Of a stretch of 37,861 nt of DNA, positions 26,138 to 34,761 are shown one piece after another. The notes beneath the pieces were generated by a model. That model saw nothing but the letters and a program-made list of their open reading frames with translations. It did not search any database and was not told the origin of the DNA. This DNA is from Heliomicrobium undosum (GTDB lineage Bacteria > Bacillota > Desulfitobacteriia > Heliobacteriales > Heliobacteriaceae). Where the stretch lies: contig NZ_WXEY01000026.1 in NCBI RefSeq assembly GCF_009877425.1, forward strand, positions 1 through 37,861, in the 5' to 3' direction. How positions within the stretch are numbered: the first letter of the stretch is position 1; every line of letters begins with the position of its first letter. A program made the position numbers and the translations under genes.

Positions 26138-28819
26138 ATGGCAAACATGTTTCATCAACTGAAAGAAGACCTCAAGTATGAGATGGCCGGGCTGGGGGTT
26201 TTGGCCGTCGCCGTCTTCGGCATTGTCAGCCTCTTCACCGTCGGCGCCAACCCCCTGGTCCTGCCTTCTGCGGGCGCCGGCGCAGTGGGCCAGTTTTTTT
26301 ACAACAGCCTGAGCATTACGGCGGGGCAGGGGAAGATCATCTTCCCGCTCTTTCTCGCCTACATCGGCGTCAAGATCATGACCCAACGGGCGCAATTCGC
26401 CATCGGGCGCAAGCTTGCCGGATTCACCGCCTCCTATATGATCCTGCTCACCTTCCTGCACCTGATGCTGCCGGTCGGGGGATCGGACTGGCAGGCAGGC
26501 ATGGAAGGCAAGGGCGGCGGCGTCCTCGGGGCTTCTGTCGCTATCCTCTTAAAAACGCTCTTCGGCACTATCGGTACATATGTGGTCCTCACCGCCCTGA
26601 TCCTGGCCGCTGTCCTCTTCGCCTTCGAGGTGTCCCTGGTTCAGTTGGTGGGGCTGCTCTTTGCCGGTCTGGCCGGCTGGTATGGCCGCGTCCGGGGCGT
26701 TCTGGGCAAGTTCCTCTTTACCGTTGTCGAGGAAGAGGAGCCTGTGCCGAAAAAGGCGGTCGAGAAAAAGTCGCGCCGCAAAAAGACGGAAGAGCCCTCT
26801 CCGGCAAACGGGTCGGAGGATATCCCGCTCGTCATCTTTGAGCATGAAAAAAATACGCCGGAGTGGCTGAAACAGATCCAAAAACCCTTCGATAAGGCAG
26901 CGCCGGAGCCGGCTGGGCCGAGCAGGTCTGCACCGAGCGGGTCCACCATCGGGACGGCAGCCCCGGTAACGCCGGCTACGCCAGAACCGGAAAACACAAG
27001 CGCCGCATTGGATGATACGGCCCCCTTGATCATCCAGCACTACGATGACACTGAACTGCCGGAAGAGCCGTCCATCGACGATACGCTGGTGGAAGCCAAG
27101 CGCCATGGAGAGGCGAGTATGCCGGGCTTTGCGGAAACCGCCGCCGGTGATCCTGCCGACGGAGAACTGTCCGCCGGCGCGCCTTGGGCAGATTTGGAAT
27201 CGAACGCAGCCGAGACTGTCGCCACCGGGTTGCTTGACGAGAACCGGGAAAGCGGAGTCACAGCGGCAGTGAACGCTGCGGCTACAACAAACGCCACGGC
27301 TGCAACGAGCGCCAGGGCCGCAACGAGCGCGACGGCTGCGACAAAGGCCGCTTCCGGCCTCCCCGGCGTCGTCGAATACGACTTGCCGCCGCTCAGCCTC
27401 TTAAGCCGTTCAATGCGTGTCAAAAGCCCCCGTCTGGACCATGACATCACAGAAAACGTGCGCATCCTCGAAGAGACGCTGAACAACTTCGGCGTCCGTG
27501 TCAAAGTCACCCAGGTCAACCGCGGGCCGGCCATCACCCGTTACGAGGTCCAGCCGGCGCCAGGCGTCAAGGTCTCCAAGATCACCAACCTGGCTGACGA
27601 CATTGCCTTGTCGCTGGCCGCCGGCGCCGTCCGGATCGAGGCGCCCATTCCCGGCAAGGCCGCCGTCGGCATCGAGGTGCCGAACAAGGAAGTGACGGCC
27701 GTCACCTTCCGCGAAGTCTTGGAGACGAATGAGTTCCAACAGGCGTCGTCGAAGTTGACCATCGCCCTGGGCAAGGATATCGCCGGCGCGCCCGTCGTGT
27801 CGGAACTGAACCGCATGCCCCACCTGCTCATCGCCGGGGCTACCGGCGCCGGCAAGAGCGTCTGCATGAACACGTTGATCAGCAGCATCCTCTTCAAGGC
27901 CAAACCCAACGAAGTGAAGTTCCTCATGATCGACCCGAAGATGGTCGAACTGACTCAATACAACGGCATCCCCCATATGATCGCCCCGGTGGTGACGGAC
28001 GCTAAGAAGGCGGCGACGGCCCTGAAGTGGATCGTCAACGAGATGGAAAATCGTTACGAACTCTTCGCCGCTTCGGGGGTCAAGGACATCACCCGCTACA
28101 ACCAGTTCAAGGCGCTCGACAACCCCGACGGACCCCAGCCGGCGCTGCCCTATGTGGTGGTGCTCATCGACGAGTTGGCCGACCTGATGATGGTCGCCGC
28201 CGTCGACGTGGAAGACGCCATCTGCCGCCTCGCCCAGATGGCCCGAGCGGCGGGCATCCACCTGGTCATCGCCACCCAGCGGCCTTCTGTGGACGTCATC
28301 ACCGGGATCATCAAGGCCAACGTGCCCTCGCGGATCGCCTTTGCTGTCTCCTCCCAGATCGACTCGCGGACGATCCTCGACCAGGCAGGCGCGGAAAAAC
28401 TGCTCGGCCGGGGGGACATGCTCTTTTCACCGGTCGGTTCCAACAAGCCCCAGCGGGTGCAGGGCTGTTACGTCTCGGACAAAGAAGTGGAGACGGTCGT
28501 CGAATTCCTCAAAACCCAGGGGCTGCCCGAATACCAGGAAGGGGTCATCAAGGCCCAGGAACAGGCGGAAGCGCCGGAAGAGGATGACGACGAACTCTTC
28601 GTCGACGCCGTCCGCGTCCTCCTGGACAGCGGACAGGCCTCCATCTCCATGCTGCAACGCCGGCTGCGGGTCGGTTACGCCCGGGCGGCGCGGCTCATCG
28701 ACATCATGGAGCAGCGCGGCATCGTCGGCGGCTATGAAGGCAGCAAGCCCAGGGAGATCCTGATCAGCAAGGTTCAATTTGAAGCGAAGTACGGTTCGGC
28801 GAAAAATACAGGCAGCTAA
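26138..28819 (+). CDS. ftsK: DNA translocase FtsK/SpoIIIE
   Basis: The 893-residue protein has about four membrane segments in the first ~190 residues and a long variable linker (~200-420) rich in Ala, Glu and Pro, including an Ala-Thr run. The motor domain follows, with Walker A GATGAGKS (K573), the Walker B region [12 protein letters not shown], and a C-terminal gamma winged-helix that recognises DNA-polarity sequences. It pumps chromosomal DNA through division or sporulation septa. Its place after tepA-ylzJ corresponds to spoIIIE in B. subtilis. ATG 26138 follows AGGGTGAT; the open frame upstream runs into the terminator and is not coding. Confidence 0.95.
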   Translation: MANMFHQLKEDLKYEMAGLGVLAVAVFGIVSLFTVGANPLVLPSAGAGAVGQFFYNSLSITAGQGKIIFPLFLAYIGVKIMTQRAQFAIGRKLAGFTASYMILLTFLHLMLPVGGSDWQAGMEGKGGGVLGASVAILLKTLFGTIGTYVVLTALILAAVLFAFEVSLVQLVGLLFAGLAGWYGRVRGVLGKFLFTVVEEEEPVPKKAVEKKSRRKKTEEPSPANGSEDIPLVIFEHEKNTPEWLKQIQKPFDKAAPEPAGPSRSAPSGSTIGTAAPVTPATPEPENTSAALDDTAPLIIQHYDDTELPEEPSIDDTLVEAKRHGEASMPGFAETAAGDPADGELSAGAPWADLESNAAETVATGLLDENRESGVTAAVNAAATTNATAATSARAATSATAATKAASGLPGVVEYDLPPLSLLSRSMRVKSPRLDHDITENVRILEETLNNFGVRVKVTQVNRGPAITRYEVQPAPGVKVSKITNLADDIALSLAAGAVRIEAPIPGKAAVGIEVPNKEVTAVTFREVLETNEFQQASSKLTIALGKDIAGAPVVSELNRMPHLLIAGATGAGKSVCMNTLISSILFKAKPNEVKFLMIDPKMVELTQYNGIPHMIAPVVTDAKKAATALKWIVNEMENRYELFAASGVKDITRYNQFKALDNPDGPQPALPYVVVLIDELADLMMVAAVDVEDAICRLAQMARAAGIHLVIATQRPSVDVITGIIKANVPSRIAFAVSSQIDSRTILDQAGAEKLLGRGDMLFSPVGSNKPQRVQGCYVSDKEVETVVEFLKTQGLPEYQEGVIKAQEQAEAPEEDDDELFVDAVRVLLDSGQASISMLQRRLRVGYARAARLIDIMEQRGIVGGYEGSKPREILISKVQFEAKYGSAKNTGS

Positions 28820-28836
28820 GAAGGGGAAGGGCGACG

Positions 28837-29916
28837 GTGTTGACAGGGAAAGAAAATAGTGGGCTACGGAGGAACCCGCGGTTCCTCTTTTGCCTATTCA
28901 TCGTGGTTTCGCTCCTGCTGCTCTCCGGATGCGGGGGAACGACAACGGGAGATAGAGCCGGAAATCAGGACGATGAGGGCGACATTACCGCCGGCAGTTA
29001 TGTGCCGCCCCTGTTCGGCGCCATCCTGGCCCCGGCCGATTCGCCGGCGGCTGCCGGAAACGGCCAGGTGACGGCGGCGCTGCGCTCCTTGAAGGATCGA
29101 TACGGCGCCAGCGCACGGGCGATCTCGCCGGCAGATTTTCTCACCCCTGAGGAAGCGCTGCGTTACTTCGGCGTCAACGAGGCCCGGGCCGTCGTTATCG
29201 CCGATCCGGCCTTCGCCGGTCTCGTTCCCGCCGCACAGGAGAAGTTTCAGAAGACAAAATTCATCTACTTAGGACCGCCCGAAGAGCGCGCCCAGGAAAC
29301 AAGACTGGCTAGCGCCTATCTGGCCGGAGCGCTGGCCGGGGCGATACTCCCCGGCGGATCCGTGGCCGCCGTTGTTCCGCCCGGTGAGACAGAGGCGGCC
29401 GCTTTTGAGCGGGCCATCCGGGCCGGTCTGGCCGAAACCGGAAAGACGCTTCCCTTATTTATGACGCCTGCAGGCGGGGGAGCGGACCCGTCAGGCGCTG
29501 TTCCGGGAGTGGGCGACGCTGCCGCCGGGGATGGGAACGCCTCTGCTGCCCAAAGTGAGCCGGCTGCGGCAACAGCGGATCTGCGGATCATCCTGCGCGC
29601 CGCCGATATGCCGCCGCTTCCGCCGGGAACCCGGAGGGCCGGCAACGTCATCGTGCTCCTCCAGCCGAACGAAGCGCCGCCGCCGGGGATATGGTCGATC
29701 CAGGGCGGTGTCAACAGCACCGATCTGCTTCCCCGTTTAGAGGCGATCCTCAAAGGAAAAGAAGGGCAGCCGAGCGCCCTGCCGATCCAGTGGAACATCT
29801 TTATGAAGACAGCCGGGGCAACGGAAGAACACCAGCCATTGCCGGAGGAGATCCGGATGAAACTAGAACCGGTGTTGCAGAAACTGGCGCAAGGGGAAAT
29901 ACATTTCAACCAATGA
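28837..29916 (+). CDS. Lipoprotein resembling BMP-family substrate-binding proteins
   Basis: The 359-residue protein has a lipoprotein signal with lipobox LLSGC (C32). The segment VVIADPAFAGLVPAAQEKFQKT, followed by KFIYLG and AYLAGALAGAI, resembles the basic membrane protein/PnrA-like periplasmic-binding fold. A low-complexity Ala/Gly/Pro insert lies in the second half. No permease or ATPase gene is nearby, so transport is not supported. GTG 28837 follows AAGGGGAAGGG; a TTG follows directly. It lies 17 bases after ftsK and may share its transcript. The family match is by eye and moderate; binding residues are not established. Confidence 0.7.
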   Translation: MLTGKENSGLRRNPRFLFCLFIVVSLLLLSGCGGTTTGDRAGNQDDEGDITAGSYVPPLFGAILAPADSPAAAGNGQVTAALRSLKDRYGASARAISPADFLTPEEALRYFGVNEARAVVIADPAFAGLVPAAQEKFQKTKFIYLGPPEERAQETRLASAYLAGALAGAILPGGSVAAVVPPGETEAAAFERAIRAGLAETGKTLPLFMTPAGGGADPSGAVPGVGDAAAGDGNASAAQSEPAAATADLRIILRAADMPPLPPGTRRAGNVIVLLQPNEAPPPGIWSIQGGVNSTDLLPRLEAILKGKEGQPSALPIQWNIFMKTAGATEEHQPLPEEIRMKLEPVLQKLAQGEIHFNQ

Positions 29917-29989
29917 CTGGCCGACCCACAAGCAGCTACGTAATCTCCGAAAGAAACGTTTGATTATCGATGATTTAGCTTTGAACTTT

Positions 29990-30019
29990 TTGACAGAATT
30001 AAACTCTAAATGATATACT
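29990..30019 (+). promoter_or_regulatory. Promoter ahead of mnmH
   Basis: A consensus TTGACA (29990-29995) and TATACT (30014-30019) are separated by 18 bases in an AT-rich stretch. The predicted start is near 30026. Confidence 0.65.
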
Positions 30020-30030
30020 AATATGAGAAT

Positions 30031-30070
30031 GTCGTAAAATTAACCTTCGGGAGATTTTCCGACTTTTTTT
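30031..30070 (+). terminator. Terminator-like hairpin in the mnmH leader
   Basis: GTCG (30031-30034) pairs with CGAC (30060-30063), then after one mismatch AAAAT (30036-30040) pairs with ATTTT (30054-30058). Seven Ts follow. It lies between the promoter and mnmH, so it can only allow mnmH expression if bypassed, as in attenuation. Alternatively it terminates transcription from the upstream lipoprotein gene. Confidence 0.65.
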
Positions 30071-30095
30071 CTTGAAGGGAAGTCAGTGCGCTCGA

Positions 30096-31280
30096 ATGAG
30101 AGGCAACACGGAAATACCCATCACCATTGACAAAGCACTGTCCGGCCAATTCGGTCCACTGATTGATGTGCGATCAGAAGGTGAATATACGGAAGCGACC
30201 ATCCCCGGCGCGGTCAACATTCCCCTCCTGTCCAACGAGGAACGGGCGCGCGTGGGAACCATCTACAAGCAAAAAGGACCGGCGGAAGCCCGCGAAGTCG
30301 GCCTCGAAATCACCGGCCCGAAACTCCCGGAGCTGTACCGCAACGCGCAGGCGGTCGCAGGCAAGGGTCCTGCCGTCCTCTTCTGCTGGCGCGGCGGGAT
30401 GCGCAGCAAGACCACAGCGACGGTCCTCAACCTGATGGGGATGGAGACGTACCGCCTCGAAGGCGGCTATAAAGCCTTCCGCCGTTATGTCAACGAATTT
30501 TTGGAGCAGCGTATCGGCGCTTGGCCCTTCCTCCTGCTCCATGGCAACACCGGCGTGGGCAAGACGGAGATCCTGTCCGCCCTGGCCCAACGAGGCGCCG
30601 GCGCCATCGACCTGGAGGCCATCGCGGAGAACCGGGGCAGCGTCTTCGGACATATCGGCTATCAGTCGGTCCCGAGCCAGCAAACCTTTGAAGGCCGCCT
30701 GGCCATGGCGCTCAACGCCTGCCGGGACAAGCCCGGCATTTTCATGGAATGTGAAAGCCGCCGCATCGGCCGCGTCGTCCTGCCGCAGAACTTTTTCCGG
30801 CGCATGCAGGAGGGGGAACGGATCCTCCTCTACGCGCCGATGGCCGTCCGGATCCAGCGGCTCGTCGATGTCTATGCCAGCCAAGCGGATAGGGGAAAGC
30901 TGCTGGAGGCGATGAGCCGGTTGGAACAGCGTCTCGGCAAGGCCCGGGTCAAGCAGTTGACCCAATGGGTCGAACAGGAGGATTATGCCGCTGTTGCGGA
31001 AGTGCTTTTGCGGGAATATTATGATCCGTTATACGGGTATCCCAACGGGCCGAGCCGCCACTACCCCTTCGCCGTCGATGCATCTTCGGTTACAGAAGCG
31101 GTGAATCTGCTCATGCTATACAATGAAGCACGCTTTCAGAAAGGAGGTCACGTCGATGGAAAGCCTCGGGCTTGTGCTCCGGCAAGCCAGGGAACAGAAG
31201 CAACTCTCTTTGCGCCAGGTGGAAGCGGAAACGAACATCCGTCTGGCGTACCTGACCGCTTTGGAAGAAGGCAATTATGA
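30096..31280 (+). CDS. mnmH: tRNA 2-selenouridine synthase MnmH (SelU)
   Basis: The 394-residue protein has an N-terminal rhodanese domain with the catalytic cysteine in FCWRGGMRSK (C97) and a P-loop domain with GNTGVGKT (residues 150-157). MnmH replaces sulfur with selenium at wobble 2-thiouridine of Lys, Glu and Gln tRNAs, via a geranylated intermediate, using selenophosphate. ATG 30096 is preferred; the frame opens at a TTG (30072) that has no ribosome binding site. Oddly, the frame continues 125 bases into the next gene, adding about 40 low-complexity residues. No selD or selA lies in the window. Confidence 0.92.
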   Translation: MRGNTEIPITIDKALSGQFGPLIDVRSEGEYTEATIPGAVNIPLLSNEERARVGTIYKQKGPAEAREVGLEITGPKLPELYRNAQAVAGKGPAVLFCWRGGMRSKTTATVLNLMGMETYRLEGGYKAFRRYVNEFLEQRIGAWPFLLLHGNTGVGKTEILSALAQRGAGAIDLEAIAENRGSVFGHIGYQSVPSQQTFEGRLAMALNACRDKPGIFMECESRRIGRVVLPQNFFRRMQEGERILLYAPMAVRIQRLVDVYASQADRGKLLEAMSRLEQRLGKARVKQLTQWVEQEDYAAVAEVLLREYYDPLYGYPNGPSRHYPFAVDASSVTEAVNLLMLYNEARFQKGGHVDGKPRACAPASQGTEATLFAPGGSGNEHPSGVPDRFGRRQL

Positions 31281-32073
31281 CCTGCTGCCCGGCCGCGTCT
31301 ACGGCGTCGGCTTTATGCGCAGTTATGCCAAATACCTTGGTCTCGATCCGGCGCCTCTGATCGAAGCGATGAAACATGACTGGAAGACCGAGGAAGAGGA
31401 AGCGCCCCCGGTCACGGAGGAGAAGGAAAAAGAGTATTCGGCCCCGAGAACGGGCGGCATCGTCAAATACGCCGGTTACGGCCTGGCGGTGGCCGCTATT
31501 GCCGGACTCGTCTTCGTATCGGCCCGGTTGCCTGACAAGGACCAACCGGAAAAGGGCCGCCTGGACGGCGGGGTGGCTATCAACAGCGCCAAACCGCCTG
31601 GCTCCGCCGCTGCCGATGGGACGGGGGCTTTGGGCGGCTCAGGGGCGCCGGGAATGCCAGGGGCATCGCCGGGAGCCCAGGCGTCCAATGGTGCGGGGAC
31701 CGATCCGGCATCCCCCGCTCCTGCCGCGGTATCTCCGACCGATCCCGCCGCCGCGCAACCGGCCAATGGAGAAGCGGCCCCGGGCGTGCCCGCTGTGGCG
31801 CCCGCGCCGGCGGCGAGCGGTGTGGCCGTGACCTTGCGGGTGGTCCAGGACAGATGCTGGATGTCGGTGAGCCAGGACGGCCAGACGGCCTATGAAGGTA
31901 CGGCGGCCGTTGGCGACGCCATGACCTTTACGGGCAAAGACAAGGTCAATGTGGTGCTCGGCAACGCCGGCGTTGTGGAAGTCATCTTGAACGGAAAAAG
32001 CCTCGGCACCCTCGGGGACATGGGACAGGTCATCACAGAAGAGTTTGTTCCCTTGACGCAAAACCCGGGTTGA
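31156..32073 (+). CDS. RodZ-like helix-turn-helix membrane protein
   Basis: The 305-residue protein starts with a HTH_25-type domain ([20 protein letters not shown], then [22 protein letters not shown]). A charged stretch, a membrane segment (about 103-123) and an Ala/Gly/Pro linker follow, and it ends with a DUF4115-type beta domain ([19 protein letters not shown]). This is the layout of RodZ, which links MreB to the envelope. ATG 31156 follows AAAGGAGGTCA. Its first 125 bases lie inside the mnmH frame. The terminator stem covers its stop. Confidence 0.88.
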   Translation: MESLGLVLRQAREQKQLSLRQVEAETNIRLAYLTALEEGNYDLLPGRVYGVGFMRSYAKYLGLDPAPLIEAMKHDWKTEEEEAPPVTEEKEKEYSAPRTGGIVKYAGYGLAVAAIAGLVFVSARLPDKDQPEKGRLDGGVAINSAKPPGSAAADGTGALGGSGAPGMPGASPGAQASNGAGTDPASPAPAAVSPTDPAAAQPANGEAAPGVPAVAPAPAASGVAVTLRVVQDRCWMSVSQDGQTAYEGTAAVGDAMTFTGKDKVNVVLGNAGVVEVILNGKSLGTLGDMGQVITEEFVPLTQNPG

Positions 32074-32087
32074 GGCCCGGGTTTTTT
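32060..32087 (+). terminator. Terminator after the rodZ-like gene
   Basis: AAAACCCGGG pairs perfectly with CCCGGGTTTT (10 bp) around a 6-base loop, with six Ts in all. The 5' arm lies within the last codons of the gene. Confidence 0.93.
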
Positions 32088-32110
32088 GTATAACAAAGGA
32101 GGAAAGCGAC

Positions 32111-32605
32111 ATGGCCAAGGACGCATCGTTTGACATCGTATCTCAGGTGGATGAACAGGAAGTGACCAACGCCGTCCATCAGGCGGTCAAGGAGATGGAA
32201 CAGCGTTTCGACTTCAAAGGCAGCAAGAGCGAGATCCGCCAGGAGCAAAGCGCCATCATCCTCGTTTCTGACGATGAGTTTAAGCTGAAAAACGTCACCG
32301 ACATCCTGGAAGCGAAGATGGTCAAGCGCGGCATCTCCCTGCGCGCGCTGAAATACGGCAAAATCGAGTCGGCCGCCGGCGACACGGTCCGGCAGAAGGT
32401 CGACCTGGTCCAAGGGATCTCGAAGGAGAATGCCAAAGAGATCACCAAGCTGATCAAGGACAGCAAGATCAAGGTCCAAGCGTCCGTCCAGGGCGACCAG
32501 GTCCGCGTCAGCGGCAGCAAGCGCGACGACCTGCAAGCGGTCATCGCGTTGCTGAAGAAGGCGGACCTGGAGATTGAGCTACAGTTTATCAACTTCCGGT
32601 CGTAG
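32111..32605 (+). CDS. yajQ: YajQ family nucleotide-binding protein
   Basis: The 164-residue protein has the YajQ/DUF520 pattern: [18 protein letters not shown] at the start, [26 protein letters not shown] and a C-terminal [10 protein letters not shown]. The fold has two RRM-like halves. Some YajQ proteins bind cyclic di-GMP or tRNA, but no role can be assigned here. The ATG follows AAAGGAGGAAAG. Its stop is one base from the stop of the convergent spl-like gene. Confidence 0.94.
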   Translation: MAKDASFDIVSQVDEQEVTNAVHQAVKEMEQRFDFKGSKSEIRQEQSAIILVSDDEFKLKNVTDILEAKMVKRGISLRALKYGKIESAAGDTVRQKVDLVQGISKENAKEITKLIKDSKIKVQASVQGDQVRVSGSKRDDLQAVIALLKKADLEIELQFINFRS

Positions 32606-32606
32606 T

Positions 32607-33758
32607 CTACGTAAAGTACTCAACCTCGGCATCGGGAAACCGTTCGAGCAGCGCCGTCTGGAGCAGATCCTTCATCCCTTTGGCCGTCTCGTCGGGGTAT
32701 ACATACTTGCCCATGCCGTACTTGCCGTACTTGAACTTGCGCTTCTCCTCGTCCATGTCGAGGCGGGATTCGGGAAAGCGCTCCAGGATCACTTTTTTGG
32801 CCCGCGCCGTGAAGCGGTGCTGGATCAACTCAAAGGTCACCGGAGGAGAAAGGGGCTGGATTGACGCCAGCTCCTTTTTCAATTGGTCGAAGAGACGGAG
32901 GTAGTCTTCCTCCCAGCCGGGGTAGACCATGATCGGGGCGATGATGAATCCGAGGGGATAGCCGGCGCGGGCCACCTGGGCGGCGGCGGCGATGCGCTCG
33001 GCGACAGGCGGCGTCCGGTGCTCAAAGTCGCGGACGACGCGCTCGCTGTTTAAGGAAAAGCGAAAGCGCGTATGGCCGTTGTGACGGGCGTTAAGGAGCG
33101 GTTCCACGCCGGTGAACTTGGTGACGAAGCGGAGGCGGCCCAACTCCTGGCTCCCGAAAAACTCGATCGTCTTAAATAAAGAGCCTGTCAGGTGCTCGAC
33201 GCTCAGCGGATCGCCGGAACTGGCCACTTCGAAGGTGGTCACTTCCGGCGCATTTTTTTCGATGTACTTGGCCGCCTGGTCGAGCATCTCCTCCACATTG
33301 ACGTAGACGCGAAGATAAGGCCGCTGGCCGAGAGTCGTCTGCAAGTAGCAGTACTCGCAGTGACCGGGGCAGCTCGTCATCAGGGGAAATTGGTAGTCGG
33401 CCGAGGGGCGGCAGGTGGGAAAGCGCAGGTCTCGTTTGACACCGACGACGAGGGTCTTTTTCGCTTGGGCGTACTTCTGGTTCGGCGTATCCCCCGGCAG
33501 GCCGGTGACGCGGTTATGGGAAGGAATCTGCCGGGTGGGCAGGCCCAACTCGCGGCAGAGGGCGACGATCTGCTGCCCCAGCGGGTAGGCGAGGGCTTCC
33601 TCTTCAAAAAAGACCCGCTGGGGGACGTAATGCCATTTTGGCTGCTCCTGGGGGTGATCTTTCAGTTGCTCCTTGGGCGGCTCTTTCGGCAGTTCTTTCG
33701 GCAGTTCTTTCGGCAGTTCTTTTGGTTGCTCCTTGGGTCGCTCCTTCAGTTGGTCCAA
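32607..33758 (-). CDS. splB: Spore photoproduct lyase-like radical SAM protein lacking the conserved catalytic cysteine
   Basis: The 383-residue protein matches spore photoproduct lyase along its length: the radical SAM cluster CPGHCEYC (C130, C134, C137), YLQTTLGQRPYLRVYVNVEE, RFVTKF, HNGHTRFRFSLN, GYPLGFIIAPI, FELIQHRFT and a terminal EYFT. True lyases repair the UV-induced thymine dimer of spores. From memory, the B. subtilis enzyme has its H-atom-donor cysteine (C141) in a SCTSD context; the aligned segment here is ASSGD, with serine at 180 and no cysteine after C137. About 42 extra N-terminal residues are PKEx repeats. TTG 33758 has GGAGGAGGTG upstream. It could be a lyase-like protein with altered chemistry. 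Confidence 0.85.
   Translation of the reverse strand: MDQLKERPKEQPKELPKELPKELPKEPPKEQLKDHPQEQPKWHYVPQRVFFEEEALAYPLGQQIVALCRELGLPTRQIPSHNRVTGLPGDTPNQKYAQAKKTLVVGVKRDLRFPTCRPSADYQFPLMTSCPGHCEYCYLQTTLGQRPYLRVYVNVEEMLDQAAKYIEKNAPEVTTFEVASSGDPLSVEHLTGSLFKTIEFFGSQELGRLRFVTKFTGVEPLLNARHNGHTRFRFSLNSERVVRDFEHRTPPVAERIAAAAQVARAGYPLGFIIAPIMVYPGWEEDYLRLFDQLKKELASIQPLSPPVTFELIQHRFTARAKKVILERFPESRLDMDEEKRKFKYGKYGMGKYVYPDETAKGMKDLLQTALLERFPDAEVEYFT
33688..33740 (-). repeat. 12-base in-frame repeats at the 5' end of the spl-like gene
   Basis: Several copies of a 12-base unit (TTCGGCAGTTCT on the plus strand) encode consecutive KELP units; degenerate copies on either side give KEQP, KEPP and KERP. The array produces a charged Pro/Lys/Glu tail before the conserved domain. 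Confidence 0.8.
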
Positions 33759-33799
33759 CAGGGCACCTCCTCCAAAGGAGTTTTCCCGGCGATGGGCAA

Positions 33800-33846
33800 G
33801 AAAAAAGCCCCCTCGAGCGGGTCCGGGTCGACCTGTTCGAGGGGGC
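33800..33846 (-). terminator. Terminator between aguB and the spl-like gene
   Basis: On the minus strand GCCCCCTCGA and TCGAGGGGGC form a 10-bp stem with a 20-base loop, followed by TTTTTTC. It lies just after aguB and before the spl-like start, so spl probably depends on readthrough or an unseen promoter. Confidence 0.85.
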
Positions 33847-33853
33847 GGGAAAT

Positions 33854-34741
33854 TTACTTTAATCCCCGGTAGGGCGTCACGCCGTCATAGGTGAGGATCG
33901 CTGTATACATGTCGGGCCGCCGGTCGCGGAAGACGCCCCAGGCGGTGCGCATGCGGGCGCACTCGTCGAGGTCAAATGTGACCGTCAGCACCGTTTCGGA
34001 GGCGCGGTCCGCTTCGGCGACCTTCTGGCCGAAGGGGTTGGCGATGAAGGAAGAGCCGTAAAAGTCGATCTCCGACTTACCAGAGGTCTCCTTGCCGATG
34101 CGGTTGGAGGCGACGAGCGGGACCAGGTTGGCGCCGGCATGGCCTTGCATGCAGATCTGCCAGTGGTCTTTCGAGTCGACGCCTGGTTCCTCCGGCTCGG
34201 AGCCGATGGCTGTCGGGTAGAGGAGGATTTCGGCGCCCATCAGGGCCATGCAGCGGGCCGCTTCGGGAAACCACTGATCCCAGCAGATGCCCACGCCGAT
34301 CTTGCCGTAGCGGGTCGCCCAGACCTGAAAGCCCGTATCGCCGGGGTTGAAGTAAAACTTCTCCTCATAGCCGGGACCGTCGGGGATATGGGTCTTGCGG
34401 TAGACGCCGAGGACCTCGCCGTCGGCGTCGATCATGGCGACGGTGTTGTAACGGGCGTTGTTTTTCTTTTCAAAAAAACTGATTGGCAGGACCACACCTA
34501 GTTCCTTGGCGATAGGCTGAAAATGGCGCACGGCGCGGTTGTTCTCCGTCTCCGTGGACAGATCGTAGTGCTCGGGCAGTTCGGTCTGGCAGAAGTAGGG
34601 CGCTTCAAAGAGTTCCTGCAATAAGATGACCTGGGCGCCCTGGCGGGCCGCTTCCCGGACGAGATTTTCCGCCTTGGCGATGTTGGCGTCCACATCCCAG
34701 GAACAGCTCATCTGAGTGGCGGCGACGGTGACCTTGCGCAT
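33854..34741 (-). CDS. aguB: N-carbamoylputrescine amidase
   Basis: This 295-residue nitrilase-superfamily protein has the full catalytic triad: E43 in LLQELFEAPYF, K116 in YRKTHIPDG and C153 in GICWDQWFPE. The CWDQWFPEAAR segment and the C-terminal YRGLK region fit AguB. It hydrolyses N-carbamoylputrescine to putrescine, CO2 and ammonia. The ATG at 34741 (minus strand) follows GGAGGGAT. The frame is open further upstream through aguA antisense-like sequence but is not protein-like there. aguA ends 20 bases upstream on the same strand, so the two form an operon. Confidence 0.95.
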   Translation of the reverse strand: MRKVTVAATQMSCSWDVDANIAKAENLVREAARQGAQVILLQELFEAPYFCQTELPEHYDLSTETENNRAVRHFQPIAKELGVVLPISFFEKKNNARYNTVAMIDADGEVLGVYRKTHIPDGPGYEEKFYFNPGDTGFQVWATRYGKIGVGICWDQWFPEAARCMALMGAEILLYPTAIGSEPEEPGVDSKDHWQICMQGHAGANLVPLVASNRIGKETSGKSEIDFYGSSFIANPFGQKVAEADRASETVLTVTFDLDECARMRTAWGVFRDRRPDMYTAILTYDGVTPYRGLK

Positions 34742-34761
34742 GGGATCCCTCCGAATCGATA

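Noticed and set aside
27250-27360. Ala/Thr repetitive stretch in ftsK as a separate repeat or gene
   Set aside because: It is part of the variable linker between the membrane and motor domains; the DNA repeats are too degenerate to list as an array.
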